Part shown: in pieces, positions 1-12,858 of the stretch
Numbering within the stretch: the first letter of the stretch is position 1
How the letters are laid out: each line of letters starts with the position of its first letter
Assembly: GCF_022513565.1 (NCBI RefSeq)
Contig: NZ_JAKWBE010000001.1
Coordinates: 62,001 to 126,000 of the forward strand
Direction of reading: 5' to 3'
Source: Streptomyces gilvus
GTDB taxonomy: Bacteria; Actinomycetota; Actinomycetes; Streptomycetales; Streptomycetaceae
DNA: 64,000 nucleotides
Notes under the pieces: model-generated
Databases searched by the model: none
What the model was told of the DNA's origin: nothing
The model's input: only the letters and a program-made list of their open reading frames with translations
Made by a program: the position numbers and the translations under genes

Positions 1-841
1 CGTCACGGAGGTGGCGCTGGAGCTCCTCGTCGGTCTCGTACTTGGAGAAGCCGGCGATCAGACCGTGCAGCATGCCGACCAGCGGGCGGGTGGCGCGCTG
101 GAACTCGACCATCTCGCGGGAGAGTTCGTAGATACGGCGGGAGACCTCCGGGTCGCCGCGGAAGACCTCCGTCTCGATCTCGTCGATGTCGTTCTGCACG
201 CCGGCGACGACGGGCGCGTACCCGTCGACCACGGCGTCGAGGATGGCGTACAGGACCGCCTCCGGGCCCAGCTTCAGCAGCTCCGGTGTCTCCTCCATGC
301 GGCGGCGGACCGCCGAGAGGTCGGGGGCGGCGCCGTGCCGGACGGTGATGACGAAGTCGGGGCCGACGAAGACGTGCAGCTCGCCGAAGTCGACCTCCTC
401 GGGGGCGTCCAGATAGCGGGCGGCGCGCAGCACCACGAACAGCGTGTCGCCGTAGCGCTCCAGCTTGGGCCGCTGATGGGCCTCCAGCGCGTCCTCGACC
501 GACAGCGGGTGGAGGTCGAACTCGGCGGCCAGGGAGAGCAGTTCGCCGTCCGTCGGGCGGGCGAGGCCGATCCAGGCCATCCCGGACGGCTCCTCACGCA
601 GCTCGCGAAAGGTTTCGGCGAGCGTGGCGGGGGAGGAGATGCGCACCCCGTCGCGGTACAGGGCGGCCTGGACGACACTGGCCACCTCCGACTGCTCGGC
701 GGGCCCCGCCTGAGGCGGCGGCGCGGTGGTGCCGGCCGCGGGCGGCTGCGGAGGCGTCAGCGCGCGCCGCCACACGGACCTCATGGAGTTCCTGGCGTTC
801 TTGGCGTTCCCGGCGGCCGGACGGGCGCGTCGCTCGGACAT
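1..841 (-). CDS. CorA-family magnesium/divalent cation transporter (3' end outside window)
   Basis: The reverse strand is open from an ATG at 841 to the window edge, giving 280 codons of the N-terminal part. After a basic, Pro/Ala-rich start of about 45 residues, the text reads as the soluble CorA N-domain: SGMAWIGLARPTDGELLSLA, then HPLSVEDALEAHQRPKLERY, then the long helix with EFQRATRPLVGMLHGLIAGF. CorA proteins are pentameric inner-membrane channels for Mg2+ and Co2+. The C-terminal membrane helices and the GMN selectivity motif would lie beyond base 1, so selectivity cannot be judged. The gene starts about 145 bp from the next gene, which runs the other way. Confidence 0.85.
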   Translation of the reverse strand, partial: MSERRARPAAGNAKNARNSMRSVWRRALTPPQPPAAGTTAPPPQAGPAEQSEVASVVQAALYRDGVRISSPATLAETFRELREEPSGMAWIGLARPTDGELLSLAAEFDLHPLSVEDALEAHQRPKLERYGDTLFVVLRAARYLDAPEEVDFGELHVFVGPDFVITVRHGAAPDLSAVRRRMEETPELLKLGPEAVLYAILDAVVDGYAPVVAGVQNDIDEIETEVFRGDPEVSRRIYELSREMVEFQRATRPLVGMLHGLIAGFSKYETDEELQRHLRD

Positions 842-986
842 GCGGCTGCCTCCGGAGTCGAACCTGCGGCTGCGTGATCCGGAGCAGGATATACGGGGCA
901 AAACGACGCCGGGAGTGCGTGTGCGTCCGGGATTAGGTGAGAGTTGCGGACAGAGGGTGTCCGCGAGCGGCGTTAGCGTGCCGTAC

Positions 987-2090
987 ATGACGAAGACGAC
1001 AGCCGCCGCTCCCGTGCTCGGCACCCGCGCCCTGAACCGCGCGACCCTGGACCGGCAGCTCCTGCTGCGACGCTCACCGCTGTCCGCGCGGGCCGCCGTC
1101 GAGCATGTCGTCGGCCTCCAGGCGCAGAACGTCAAGCCACCCTACCTCGCCCTCGCCGCCCGCCTGGAGGGCTTCGCCCCCGAGGAACTGTCGCGGCTGA
1201 TGGCGGAGCGCGAGGTCGTCCGCATCGTCACCCTGCGCTCGACCATCCACACCCACACCGCCGACGACTGCCTCACCCTGCGCCCCCTGGTCCAGCCCGC
1301 CCGCGACCGCGAGCTGACCACCTTCCGCAAGGGACTGCCGGGCGTCGACCTCGACCGCCTCGCGGCCGTGGCCCGGGAGCTCGTCGAGGAGGCGCCGCGC
1401 ACGATGAAGCAGTTGCGTGAGGCCCTGTACGCCGAGTGGCCGGACGCCGACCCGCAGGCCCTCGGCATCGCCGCGCGGTGCCGGCTGCCGCTGGTCCAGG
1501 TCACCCCGCGCGGGCTGTGGGGACGAAGCGGCCAGGTCGCCCTCACCACCGCCGAGCACTGGCTCGGCCGCCCCGCCGAACCCGCCCCCGCGCCGGAGGA
1601 CGTCGTCCTGCGCTACCTCGCCGCCTTCGGTCCCGCGTCGGTGAAGGACATGCAGACCTGGGCCGGCCTGACCCGCCTGCGCGAGCCCTTCGAGCGGCTG
1701 CGCCCGCGGCTGCTCACCTTCCGCGACGAGGGCGGCGTCGAACTGTTCGACCTCCCGGGCGCCCCGCGCCCCGACGAGGACACCCCCGCCCCGCCCCGCT
1801 TCCTCCCCGAGTTCGACAACCTGCTCCTCTCCCACGTCGACCGCACCCGCGTGGTGCCGCCCGCGTACTGGGGCCGCAGCTGGGTGGGGAACCTCGTGCA
1901 CCGCACGTTCCTCGTCGACGGCTTCCTGGCGGGCGTGTGGAAGCCGGAGCGGGACGCCCTCGTCATCGAACCCTTCGGCAGCCTCACCAGGGCCCAGCGG
2001 GCGGACCTCACGGCGGAGGGGGAGCGCATGCTCGGCGTCCTGTACCCGGGGACCCCGTACGACATCCGGTTCGGGACCGTGATCGGGTGA
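987..2090 (+). CDS. Winged-helix (HTH_42) protein, AlkZ-like DNA glycosylase family
   Basis: The protein has 367 residues. I chose the ATG at 987 because MTKTTAAAPVLGTRALNRAT matches the usual family start; the frame is open further upstream only through CorA shadow sequence. The text VEHVVGLQAQNVKPPYLAL near residues 38-56 and FDNLLLSHVDRTRVV near the C-terminus are typical of the HTH_42 superfamily (AlkZ, E. coli YcaQ/AlkX). Q45-A-Q47 fits the Q-x-Q catalytic motif of AlkZ, the Streptomyces azinomycin self-resistance glycosylase; E. coli YcaQ has Q-x-D. The inferred role is removal of bulky alkylated or crosslinked bases. No biosynthetic cluster is adjacent, so a housekeeping repair role is more likely than self-resistance. 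Confidence 0.75.
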   Translation: MTKTTAAAPVLGTRALNRATLDRQLLLRRSPLSARAAVEHVVGLQAQNVKPPYLALAARLEGFAPEELSRLMAEREVVRIVTLRSTIHTHTADDCLTLRPLVQPARDRELTTFRKGLPGVDLDRLAAVARELVEEAPRTMKQLREALYAEWPDADPQALGIAARCRLPLVQVTPRGLWGRSGQVALTTAEHWLGRPAEPAPAPEDVVLRYLAAFGPASVKDMQTWAGLTRLREPFERLRPRLLTFRDEGGVELFDLPGAPRPDEDTPAPPRFLPEFDNLLLSHVDRTRVVPPAYWGRSWVGNLVHRTFLVDGFLAGVWKPERDALVIEPFGSLTRAQRADLTAEGERMLGVLYPGTPYDIRFGTVIG

Positions 2091-2093
2091 GCC

Positions 2094-2273
2094 TCAGTCG
2101 GCCCGCCCGGTCACGGCCACCGTCACCCCCAGGCCGATCATCGCGAAGCCGCCCGCGCCGCCGATCATCGACAGCCGGCGGTCCCAGCGCGCGAACCAGG
2201 TGCGGGCGGCCGAGGCGGTCAGCCCCCACAGGGTGCCCGTGACCAGGCCGATGGCAATGGGGATCAGAGTTCG
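2094..2273 (-). pseudogene. C-terminal remnant of a LysE/RhtB-family exporter
   Basis: About 58 codons on the reverse strand, ending in TGA at 2094, read IPIAIGLVTGTLWGLTASAA, then a basic loop, then GGAGGFAMIGLGVTVAVTG. This is the usual last two helices of LysE-type amino-acid exporters (about 200 residues when complete). The upstream part of this frame lies antisense to the tautomerase gene and has no transporter character, so about two thirds of the gene, including any start, is missing. Confidence 0.65.
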
Positions 2274-2276
2274 GCC

Positions 2277-2459
2277 ATGCCGATCGTCACCGTCCAGCAG
2301 GGCCCGCGCGACATCGAGCTCAAGCGGGACCTCGTCAAGCGGGTCACCGACGCCTTCGTGGACGCCTACCGGATCCCGGCCGAGACCGCGCAGGTGTGGA
2401 TCCACGAGGTCCCCGCGGACAGCTGGGGCGCCGCCGGGAAGCTCACCGCCGACAAGTAG
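2277..2459 (+). CDS. 4-oxalocrotonate tautomerase family protein
   Basis: This 60-residue protein is the normal size for single-domain 4-OT enzymes. It starts MPIVTVQQGPRD, so removal of the initiator Met exposes the catalytic Pro1. The later text LVKRVTDAFVDAYRIPAE and VWIHEVPADSWG is typical of the tautomerase beta-alpha-beta fold, which forms hexamers. 4-OT enzymes isomerise unsaturated oxo-acids. The substrate cannot be told from the sequence and no aromatic-degradation operon adjoins it. It starts 4 bp from the LysE remnant and is followed by a strong terminator. Confidence 0.88.
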   Translation: MPIVTVQQGPRDIELKRDLVKRVTDAFVDAYRIPAETAQVWIHEVPADSWGAAGKLTADK

Positions 2460-2472
2460 CGCACACGTGGAT

Positions 2473-2515
2473 AGGGGGCGTTGCGAGCTGCTCGTGGTAG
2501 CTCGCAACGCCCCCT
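2473..2515. terminator. Bidirectional hairpin terminator
   Basis: A perfect 17-bp inverted repeat (2473-2489 and 2499-2515, starting AGGGGGCGTTGCGAGCT) with a 9-nt loop lies between the convergent tautomerase and trypsin genes. It has no T-tract, as is common in Streptomyces. Confidence 0.85.
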
Positions 2516-2553
2516 GGTCACTCTCCTGAGGGATGCTCAGGAAGCTCTCGGGG

Positions 2554-3345
2554 CTACGAGGTGACCTGCGCGGTCACCAGGCTGGAGAAGGTGGTCAGCC
2601 GGGTGTAGACACCCGGGTACCCCGCTTCCGCGCAACCCTCGCCCCAAGAAGTGATCCCTGCCAGGACGCCCCCGATGAGCAGGGGACCGCCGCTGTCGCC
2701 CTGGCAGGTGTCTGTGCCGCCGGAGGTGTATCCGGCGCAAACCATGTCGGACTGGACGTAGTCCGAACCGTAGGAGCTCTTGCAGCTGGAGTCGGACACG
2801 ATCGGGACGGTCGCGGTCCGCAGCTGGTTGGAGGAGCTGCCGTTCTCCGAGGTGGTACCCCAGCCCAGGATGCGCGCGGTGGTGCCGGCCGCGTACACGC
2901 CCGTGTCCGAGGAGGAGACGTACTTCGCCGTGGTGTACGGCATCGACGTCGACAGGGTCAGCACGGCCACGTCGTCGCCGTTGGTGGCGTCGGTGTAGGA
3001 CGGGTTGATCCAGATCCTGCTGACCTTGCTGACGGTGCCGTTGGTGCCGTTCAAGTAGGTGCGGCCGCCGACGACGCGGACGCTGCTCGTGGTCTCGCCC
3101 ACCATGCAGTGGGCGGCCGTCACGACCTTCGTGGCCGAGACGAGGGTGCCGCCGCAGAACTGGTTCTGCGAGGCGTCCGTGATCTGCATGACGAACGGGT
3201 AGGCCGTGGTGGTGGTCGTCGTGCCCCCGACGATCGGCTGGGGCACGGCTGCCGCCGAAGGCGCGCCGAGGGCTGCGGTGGTGACCGCCGCGGCGCCCGC
3301 CGCGAGGACCGCGACGGTCTTTCTGGCACGGGTGAGCCCGAACAT
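2554..3345 (-). CDS. Secreted trypsin-like serine protease (S1A)
   Basis: The protein has 263 residues. The ATG at 3345 has AGGAG about 6 nt upstream. A signal peptide (residues 1 to about 32, RARKT then a hydrophobic run ending APSAAA) and a very short propeptide precede the mature N-terminus IVGG (38-41). The triad is visible as TAAHC (H79), DDVAVLTL (D125) and GDSGGP (S218). D212, six residues before the serine, is the S1-pocket Asp189 equivalent and predicts cleavage after Arg/Lys. Six cysteines suit disulfides. It closely resembles the S. griseus trypsin family. A threonine run (42-47) after IVGG is unusual. It lies just downstream of, and in line with, the LAL regulator. Confidence 0.95.
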   Translation of the reverse strand: MFGLTRARKTVAVLAAGAAAVTTAALGAPSAAAVPQPIVGGTTTTTTAYPFVMQITDASQNQFCGGTLVSATKVVTAAHCMVGETTSSVRVVGGRTYLNGTNGTVSKVSRIWINPSYTDATNGDDVAVLTLSTSMPYTTAKYVSSSDTGVYAAGTTARILGWGTTSENGSSSNQLRTATVPIVSDSSCKSSYGSDYVQSDMVCAGYTSGGTDTCQGDSGGPLLIGGVLAGITSWGEGCAEAGYPGVYTRLTTFSSLVTAQVTS

Positions 3346-3450
3346 GAGTCTCCTGTGGGGGTTGCCGGTGGGGGATCGCGCGGGTGTGGGGGTTGGTGCA
3401 CGGGGGTCGCGGGACCGACCCCCGTATGCCCGGGCGAGCGGCACGCCCTT

Positions 3451-3480
3451 ACGCTAGAACCGGGCGCACCCTCACCCCAA
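3451..3480 (-). promoter_or_regulatory. Candidate promoter of the trypsin gene
   Basis: On the reverse strand, TTGGGG (3480-3475), an 18-bp spacer and TAGCGT (3456-3451) resemble a vegetative promoter. This would give a leader of roughly 100 nt before the ATG at 3345. Assigned by eye only. Confidence 0.35.
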
Positions 3481-3489
3481 TGAGGGAAC

Positions 3490-3533
3490 CCCCTAGGGGA
3501 GTTGGGCAGGGAAAACCCTCGGTCGACCCCTAG
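3490..3533. promoter_or_regulatory. CCCCTAG elements upstream of the trypsin gene
   Basis: CCCCTAGGGG (3490-3499) is a perfect 10-bp palindrome, and CCCCTAG recurs at 3527-3533. Both sit between the LAL regulator stop and the trypsin promoter, so they are candidate sites for the adjacent LuxR-type regulator or another activator. Confidence 0.4.
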
Positions 3534-3549
3534 TAAACCCGGACAAACC

Positions 3550-6351
3550 TCACTTCGTACGGCGCCCCGCCGCCAGTCGGACAATATCCACCCGAGAGCG
3601 GATGCCGAGCTTGCGGTAGACCCGGGTGAGGGTCGCCTCGACCGTCTTGACGCTGATGAACAGACGCGCGGCGATCTCGCGGTTGGTCGCGCCCTCCATG
3701 ACGAGCGCGGCGACCTGACGCTCCATCGAGGCGAGGCCCTCCAGGCCCTCTGACGCGGCGACGGGCGGATTCGGTTCCACCGGGTTCGCCGCCGCGGCGG
3801 CCTCCACCTGCCGCAGCCACGGCAGCGCCCGGCACCGGCGGAAGAGGCGGGCCGCCTCGTCGTACGACGTCGGTCCCGCGCGGCGGGTGCGCAGGGTGGC
3901 CAGTGCGAAGGCGGCCCGTGCCTCCTCCAGGCCGTACCCCAGCTTGGCGAGCCGGTCCTGAGCCTGCGTCAGCTGGGCGAGCGCGGCCTCGTGTTCGCCT
4001 CGTGCGGCCCGTACCAGGGCCTCGGCCCGGTCCAGGACCGCCAGGACGCTCTCGCGGCCGAGCCGCAGCGCGTGCTCGCGCGCCCCGGCGACCAGTTCGC
4101 GCGCCTCGTCGACCTCGCCGATGCGCACCAGGGCCTCGGCGAGGTCGCCGTGCCAGCGGCCGCGGGCCGGGTCGGTGATGCCGAGCCCGTGCTCCAGCTC
4201 CCGCACCCGGCGCAGCGAACGTACCGCGCCCTCGGCGTCCCCGGCGACCAGCTGGGCGTGCCCGAGCGCGGTCAGCCCCCGGGAGACGTACATCTGGTCG
4301 CCCGCCTGCTCGGCCTGCTCCAGTGCCTCGCGGGCCAGGGCCAGCGCCCGGTCGGCGTCGCCGCCGGAGGCCTCGGCGAGGGAGTTGAGCACCGCGGAGG
4401 GGATCTCGCCGATGCCGGAGTCGCGGGCCAGCCGCATGCTCTCGCGGGCCAGGTCCAGGGCGCGTCCGCAGTGCCCGGAGCGCAGCTCCGTCTCGGCGAG
4501 CATGCGCACGAAGTGCACCTCGCTCTCGACCATGCCGCGCTGCCGGGCCCGGCGCAGCAGCGAGGTGACGGTGGAGCGGGCCTCGGGCACCTGGTCGCTC
4601 ATGACCAGCCAGCGGAAGCGGGCGGACCCGGCGCCGTTGTGGTGGCAGGCGACCTGCGGGTCCTGGGGTTCCTTCATGGCGCGCTTGATGGTGGCGGGCG
4701 CGTCCGGATGGCCCATCAGGGTCTCGGTCTCGCCCTGGAAGGCGAGCGCGAGCAGTTCGGTGCGCCGGTCCCCGGCCCGCGCGGCCAGCTCCGCCGCGTG
4801 CGCCGCCTCCTCCCGGCCGGTGGCGAAGTCGCCCTCCACGACCAGTCCCCGCCACGCCAGCTGGTAGTGGACCAGGGCGAGCAGCCCCGGGTCGGAGCCC
4901 GCGTCGGCGAGCGCCTGCGGGTAGACGGTGTCGACGTCGCCGAGCGCCTGCCCGGCCGACTCGATCACCACCATCCAGGCCCGCACCCGGTCGGCGGGCG
5001 CGGTGGCCCGGGTCAGCACGTCCCGGGCGATGTCCCGGGCGAGATCCACCTCACCGGCGATGATCGCGTCCTCGGCGGCCCGCAGCCTGCGCTCGTCCGG
5101 GCCGGGATCGCCGTCGGCCGGGGTGTGCCGGGCGGCCAGCAGGCCCAGCGAGGCGGCCGCCGAGGGGGCGCCGCGGTCCCGGGCGAGCGCGGCGGCCTCC
5201 GCGAGCCGGGCCGCCGCCTCCGGGTCGGCGCCCGTGGTCGCGAGCGCGAGATGCCGGGCCCGCTCGATCGGGTCCGAGGCCGCCGTCGACAGCGCGGCGT
5301 GCGCGGCCCGCCGCTCCTGCGCCGGCGCCTCCGCGTAGAGCGCGGCGGAGATCAGCGGGTGCGCGAACCGTACGGCGGGTCCCTCGGGCTCCGTCGCCAG
5401 CAGCCCCAGTTCGGCCGCCTGGGCCGTCTCGGCCTCGGCGTTCTCCCGGCCGGCCGCGTGCAGCAGGGCCAGGGTCGGGCGGGCGCCGGCGCTCGCGACG
5501 AGCAGGGTGCGGCGGGCCTCGTCGGAGAGCATCTCCAGACGGCTGAGGACCAGCGCGCGCAGCGAGGTGGGCACCGGCAGCGGCTCGCCCGGCCGGGGCG
5601 GGGTCGGGTTCTCGGCCAGGGCGCGGCCCAGTTCCAGCGCGAAGAGCGGGTTGCCGCCGCTGGTGCGGTGGATGTCGCGGACCGTGGAGCGGGGCAGGCC
5701 GGTGTAGCCGCGGTGGTCGAGCAGGGCGGAGACCTGGGCGCGGGAGAGGGCGCCGAGCCGTACGGCGAGGGTGTCGGGCGGCGAGGCGCGCAGGAAGCGG
5801 TCGTACTCCTGGCCCTCGGTGCGCACCGCGCACAGCATCCGCACCGGGGTGTCGCCGAGGCGGCGGGCGGCGAAGCCGAGGAGTTCGGCGCTGGCCGAGT
5901 CCAGCCACTGCAGGTCGTCGGCGACGATCAGGACGGGCCCCTCGGCGGCCAGGGTGCGCAGGGCGGAGAGCACGGCCAGGCGCAGGGCGAGGCCGTCGCG
6001 CTGGAGGGTGGACTCGCCGCGGCCGGTGAGCGCGGACTCCAGTGCCGTGCGCTGGGCGGGCGGCAGCGCGTCGGAGACCTTGTCGAGGACCAGGCCGAGC
6101 AGGTCCGCGAGGGCCAGGAAGGGGAGATGGGATTCGGACTCGGTCGCCGAGCAGCGCAACACGGTCGTGGCCGGTGTCCCATATTCGGATGCCAATGCCC
6201 GCAGGACGGTCGACTTTCCTATTCCGGCGGGGCCGTGAAGCAGCACACTGCCGCCCCGGGCGAGCTGCTCGCGCGCCGCGCCGAACGGCTCCTCCCTGCC
6301 GATGACCAGGTCGGGGCGGCTTCTGGCAGGCTCCTTGAAGTCCCGTCGCAC
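3550..6351 (-). CDS. LuxR-family (LAL) ATP-binding transcriptional regulator
   Basis: I chose the GTG at 6351, giving 933 residues, because GGAGGGGAG lies 8 nt upstream. The frame is open up to 6546 but that extension is not LAL-like. An N-terminal AAA/NACHT-type domain starts LVIGREEPF and has Walker A GPAGIGKS and Walker B VLIVADDLQWLD. A long helical TPR-like middle follows. The C-terminus is a LuxR HTH (ERQVAALVMEGATNREIAAR, then VKTVEATLTRVYRKLG). LAL regulators are large activators that use ATP and a sensory TPR region. It is followed in the same direction by the secreted trypsin, so control of that protease is a reasonable guess. Confidence 0.93.
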   Translation of the reverse strand: MRRDFKEPARSRPDLVIGREEPFGAAREQLARGGSVLLHGPAGIGKSTVLRALASEYGTPATTVLRCSATESESHLPFLALADLLGLVLDKVSDALPPAQRTALESALTGRGESTLQRDGLALRLAVLSALRTLAAEGPVLIVADDLQWLDSASAELLGFAARRLGDTPVRMLCAVRTEGQEYDRFLRASPPDTLAVRLGALSRAQVSALLDHRGYTGLPRSTVRDIHRTSGGNPLFALELGRALAENPTPPRPGEPLPVPTSLRALVLSRLEMLSDEARRTLLVASAGARPTLALLHAAGRENAEAETAQAAELGLLATEPEGPAVRFAHPLISAALYAEAPAQERRAAHAALSTAASDPIERARHLALATTGADPEAAARLAEAAALARDRGAPSAAASLGLLAARHTPADGDPGPDERRLRAAEDAIIAGEVDLARDIARDVLTRATAPADRVRAWMVVIESAGQALGDVDTVYPQALADAGSDPGLLALVHYQLAWRGLVVEGDFATGREEAAHAAELAARAGDRRTELLALAFQGETETLMGHPDAPATIKRAMKEPQDPQVACHHNGAGSARFRWLVMSDQVPEARSTVTSLLRRARQRGMVESEVHFVRMLAETELRSGHCGRALDLARESMRLARDSGIGEIPSAVLNSLAEASGGDADRALALAREALEQAEQAGDQMYVSRGLTALGHAQLVAGDAEGAVRSLRRVRELEHGLGITDPARGRWHGDLAEALVRIGEVDEARELVAGAREHALRLGRESVLAVLDRAEALVRAARGEHEAALAQLTQAQDRLAKLGYGLEEARAAFALATLRTRRAGPTSYDEAARLFRRCRALPWLRQVEAAAAANPVEPNPPVAASEGLEGLASMERQVAALVMEGATNREIAARLFISVKTVEATLTRVYRKLGIRSRVDIVRLAAGRRTK

Positions 6352-6552
6352 GGTTACCGCTCCCCTCCGGGTGTCGTGTCCGGACCAAATTCTAGGCAAC
6401 GTCTCTTTGAAATTCGGACGGACCTGGTGGTGAGGGACATAACAAGGGTGCAGCATACGGAAATTCAAAGCATCGCGTAATGAATAGCCGCTTGTCGAGA
6501 CGGTTGCCGCGGGCCGGGCGTCGCGGGGCAGGCGGGACTTTCGCAACAGGCC

Positions 6553-7389
6553 CTACGGCAGCAGCCCCGTCCGGCGGGCCGCGGCGACCGCCTCCCCCCG
6601 GGTGTGCGCGCCCAGCTTGCGCATCGCCGAGCGCAGATAGCTCTTCACCGTCTCCGGCCGCAGCCCCAGCCGCTCGGACGCGACGGCGTTGGTCACCCCG
6701 GCCGCGAGACAGGCGAGGACGTCCAGCTCACGGGGGGCCAGCCGGACGCCTGGCCGCGATGTCCGAGGCGTCAGCAGCGCGCACGCCGCCAGCAGCTCCT
6801 CCCGCAGCGCCGGGTCCGCGATCCGCGGGGCCAGGGCGCGCAGCGCCGCGTGCGCCTCCCGGACCTGCTCCCAGGCGGAACCGGGTGCCAGGTCGGCGGC
6901 GGGCGGCGCACCGGCGGCCGCCGCGACGAGCTCGCGCACCTCCTCCCGCACGACCAGCGTCTGCTCCACGTCCCGGGCCGCCTCCATCGCCGCGTCCAGC
7001 GTGCGGCCGCCGAGCGGCTGGGCCGTGCGCAGGGCGCCGTACAGCACACCGCGCACCCGGCGCCGTACCACCACCGGGACCGCCAGCACCGAGCGCAGAC
7101 CCTCGGCGGCGACGGGGACGTCGTACTCGTGGCTGATCTGCCGCGACGAGGAGTAGTCCGTCACGGCGCAGGGGCGGGCGAGGGCGACCGCCCGGCCGCC
7201 GAGGCCGTTGCCGGAGGTCACCGGCAGGCCGCTCAGCGCGCTCGTGGCGGCGCCGCTGAGTTCGCTGATGCGCACGTGCCGGCGCCCGGGCTCCACCAGC
7301 CCGCCGAAGGCGACCGGGAGCCCGGTCGTGCGCCGCAGCCGCACCAGCGCGTTCCGTATCTCGACCGCTCCGCTCGCGTCCGCCGTCAC
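6553..7389 (-). CDS. GAF-domain LuxR-type transcriptional regulator
   Basis: The protein has 278 residues and a GTG start at 7389 preceded by AAGGGCGAG. Residues about 10-145 form a GAF-like sensor ([38 protein letters not shown]), then a helical linker, then a C-terminal LuxR HTH ([38 protein letters not shown]). There is no phosphoacceptor receiver, so it probably responds to a small molecule or redox signal. It is divergent from the acyl-CoA synthetase pair starting at 7520 across a 130-bp gap, and such regulators often control the divergent acyl-CoA genes. Confidence 0.85.
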   Translation of the reverse strand: MTADASGAVEIRNALVRLRRTTGLPVAFGGLVEPGRRHVRISELSGAATSALSGLPVTSGNGLGGRAVALARPCAVTDYSSSRQISHEYDVPVAAEGLRSVLAVPVVVRRRVRGVLYGALRTAQPLGGRTLDAAMEAARDVEQTLVVREEVRELVAAAAGAPPAADLAPGSAWEQVREAHAALRALAPRIADPALREELLAACALLTPRTSRPGVRLAPRELDVLACLAAGVTNAVASERLGLRPETVKSYLRSAMRKLGAHTRGEAVAAARRTGLLP

Positions 7390-7519
7390 CTGCTCGCCCT
7401 TTCTGTGCAGCGCACACCCCCGTACGGGGGTAGTGAGACCTGCATCACGGATTACACGATGGCAGAGAGCCGCCCGGCAATGGTCCGGTCAGAGGGGCAC
7501 CAGAAAGGGAGGACGCACG

Positions 7520-9189
<1,670 letters not shown>

Positions 9190-9193
<4 letters not shown>

Positions 9194-10782
9194 GCGCGCA
9201 GCTGTCGTACACGCACGGGACGGGCACCACCGCCCTGCTCGGTGACACCATCGGGGCCAACCTGGACCGGGCCGCGGCGAGCCGGCCGGACCGCGAGGCG
9301 CTGGTCGACGTGCCGTCGGGGCGGCGCTGGACCTACGCCGAATTCGCCGCCGACGTCGACGAGTTGGCGCGCGCCCTGGTGGCGAGCGGGGTCGTCAAGG
9401 GCGACCGGGTGGGCATCTGGGCGGTCAACTGCCCCGAGTGGGTGCTGGTGCAGTACGCCACCGCCCGCGTCGGCGCCGTCATGGTGAACATCAACCCGGC
9501 CTACCGGACGCACGAGGTGGAGTTCGTTCTGGGCCAGTCCGGTGTCTGCCTGCTGTTCGCCTCGCTCAGCCACAAGAGCAGCGACTACCGCGCGATGGTC
9601 GAGGAAGTCCGGGGCAGATGCCCGCAGTTGCGGGAGACGGTGTACATCGGCGACCCGACCTGGGACGCGTTCCTGCGGCGGGCCACCCCCGACGCCGCGT
9701 ACGCGGAACTGTCCTGCGACGACCCCATCAACATCCAGTACACCTCGGGCACGACCGGCTTCCCGAAGGGGGCCACCCTCTCGCACCACAACATCCTCAA
9801 CAACGGTTATTTCGTGGGCGAGTCGATCGCCTACACCGAGCAGGACCGGATCTGCATCCCGGTGCCCTTCTACCACTGCTTCGGCATGGTGATGGGCAAC
9901 CTGGCCGCCACCTCGCACGGCGCCTGCATGGTCATCCCCGCCCCCTCCTTCGACCCGCGGGCGACCCTGGAGGCGGTCCAGCAGGAGCGCTGCACCTCCC
10001 TCTACGGCGTCCCGACCATGTTCATCGCCGAGCTGAACCTCCCCGACTTCGCCGACTACGACCTCACCTCCCTGCGCACCGGCATCATGGCGGGCTCGCC
10101 CTGTCCGGTGGAGGTGATGAAGCGGGTGGTCGCCGAGATGCACATGGAACAGGTCTCCATCTGCTACGGCATGACGGAGACGTCACCGGTCTCGCTGCAG
10201 ACCAGGATGGAGGACGACCTGGAGCACCGCACGGGCACGGTCGGCCGCGTCCTGCCGCACATCGAGGTGAAGATCGTCGACCCGGCCACCGGCGTGACCC
10301 AGCCCCGGGGCGCCGCGGGCGAGTTGTGCACCCGCGGCTACAGCGTGATGCTCGGCTACTGGAACGAGCCCGAGAAGACCGCCGAGGCCGTCGACCCCGG
10401 CCGCTGGATGCACACCGGCGACCTGGCGACGATGCGCGAGGACGGCTACGTCGAGATCGTCGGCCGCATCAAGGACATGGTCATCCGGGGCGGCGAGAAC
10501 ATCTACCCGCGCGAGATCGAGGAGTTCCTCTACGGCCACCCGAAGATCCAGGACGTCCAGGTCGTGGGCGTGCCGCACGAGACGTACGGCGAGGAGGTCC
10601 TGGCCTGCGTCATCCCCCGCGACCCCGCCGACCCGCCGACCCTGGAGGAGGTGCGCGCCTTCTGCGAGGGCCGGCTGGCGCACTACAAGGTGCCCAGCAG
10701 GCTGCAGATCCTGGACTCCTTCCCGATGACGGTGTCGGGGAAGGTGCGGAAGGTGGAGCTGCGGGAGAAGTACGGCGTCTGA
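9190..10782 (+). CDS. AMP-binding fatty-acid CoA ligase (FadD-like)
   Basis: The protein has 530 residues. Its GTG at 9190 overlaps the TGA of the previous ligase (GTGA), which implies translational coupling. The motifs are complete: [62 protein letters not shown] and the terminal [17 protein letters not shown]. It belongs to the medium/long-chain fatty-acyl-CoA or 2,3-dihydroxybenzoate-AMP-type ligase group. Two different ligases in one operon suggest breakdown of an acid mixture or of two intermediates of one compound. The operon ends in a clear intrinsic terminator. Confidence 0.9.
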
Positions 10783-10799
10783 GACGCGACGCCGATGCG

Positions 10800-10839
10800 G
10801 GACGCCACCGGGACCTCTGTCCCGGTGGCGTCCTTTTTT
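10800..10839 (+). terminator. Intrinsic terminator of the ligase operon
   Basis: A perfect 15-bp stem (10800-10814 with 10819-10833) and a CTCT loop are followed by TTTTTT at 10834-10839. This is a textbook rho-independent terminator, less common in Streptomyces. Confidence 0.92.
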
Positions 10840-10922
10840 CGTCCGCCCCGGTCCGGCCCTCCCTTGACGCCCCTCCCTTGACGGCCTTCCCTTGACGGCC
10901 TTCCCGCCCCCACCTACATTGC

Positions 10923-10958
10923 TTCCAGATAGTAGAAGTTAGTTTCCACTATACGGAA
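10923..10958. promoter_or_regulatory. Tandem AllR-type operator upstream of gcl
   Basis: Box 1 (10923-10937) is TTCC-N7-AGAA. Box 2 (10944-10958) is TTCC-N7-GGAA. Their starts are 21 bp apart, two helical turns on the same face. Box 2 ends 65 bp before the gcl start. The same paired layout occurs at four other promoters in the window. Confidence 0.7.
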
Positions 10959-11023
10959 GTACGGAAGACTCGCCGCGGGGCGCGACGGGAGTGCGAATCC
11001 GACAGCCGAGGCAGGAGTACTCG

Positions 11024-12808
<1,785 letters not shown>

Positions 12809-12822
12809 GGCACTCCCGCACA

Positions 12823-12858
12823 AAGGGCGGCTCATCCCAGTCGGGGTGAGCCGCCCTT
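12823..12858 (+). terminator. Hairpin terminator after gcl
   Basis: A 16-bp stem (12823-12838 with 12843-12858, one G-T wobble) with an AGTC loop lies 15 bp after the gcl stop. Its left arm starts AAGGGCGGCTCA. Confidence 0.85.

Noticed and set aside
3991..6480. 829-codon forward frame opposite the LAL regulator
   Set aside because: Its text is low-complexity Gly/Arg/Val sequence without motifs, while the reverse strand encodes a complete LAL protein with Walker and HTH motifs. It is a GC-bias shadow.
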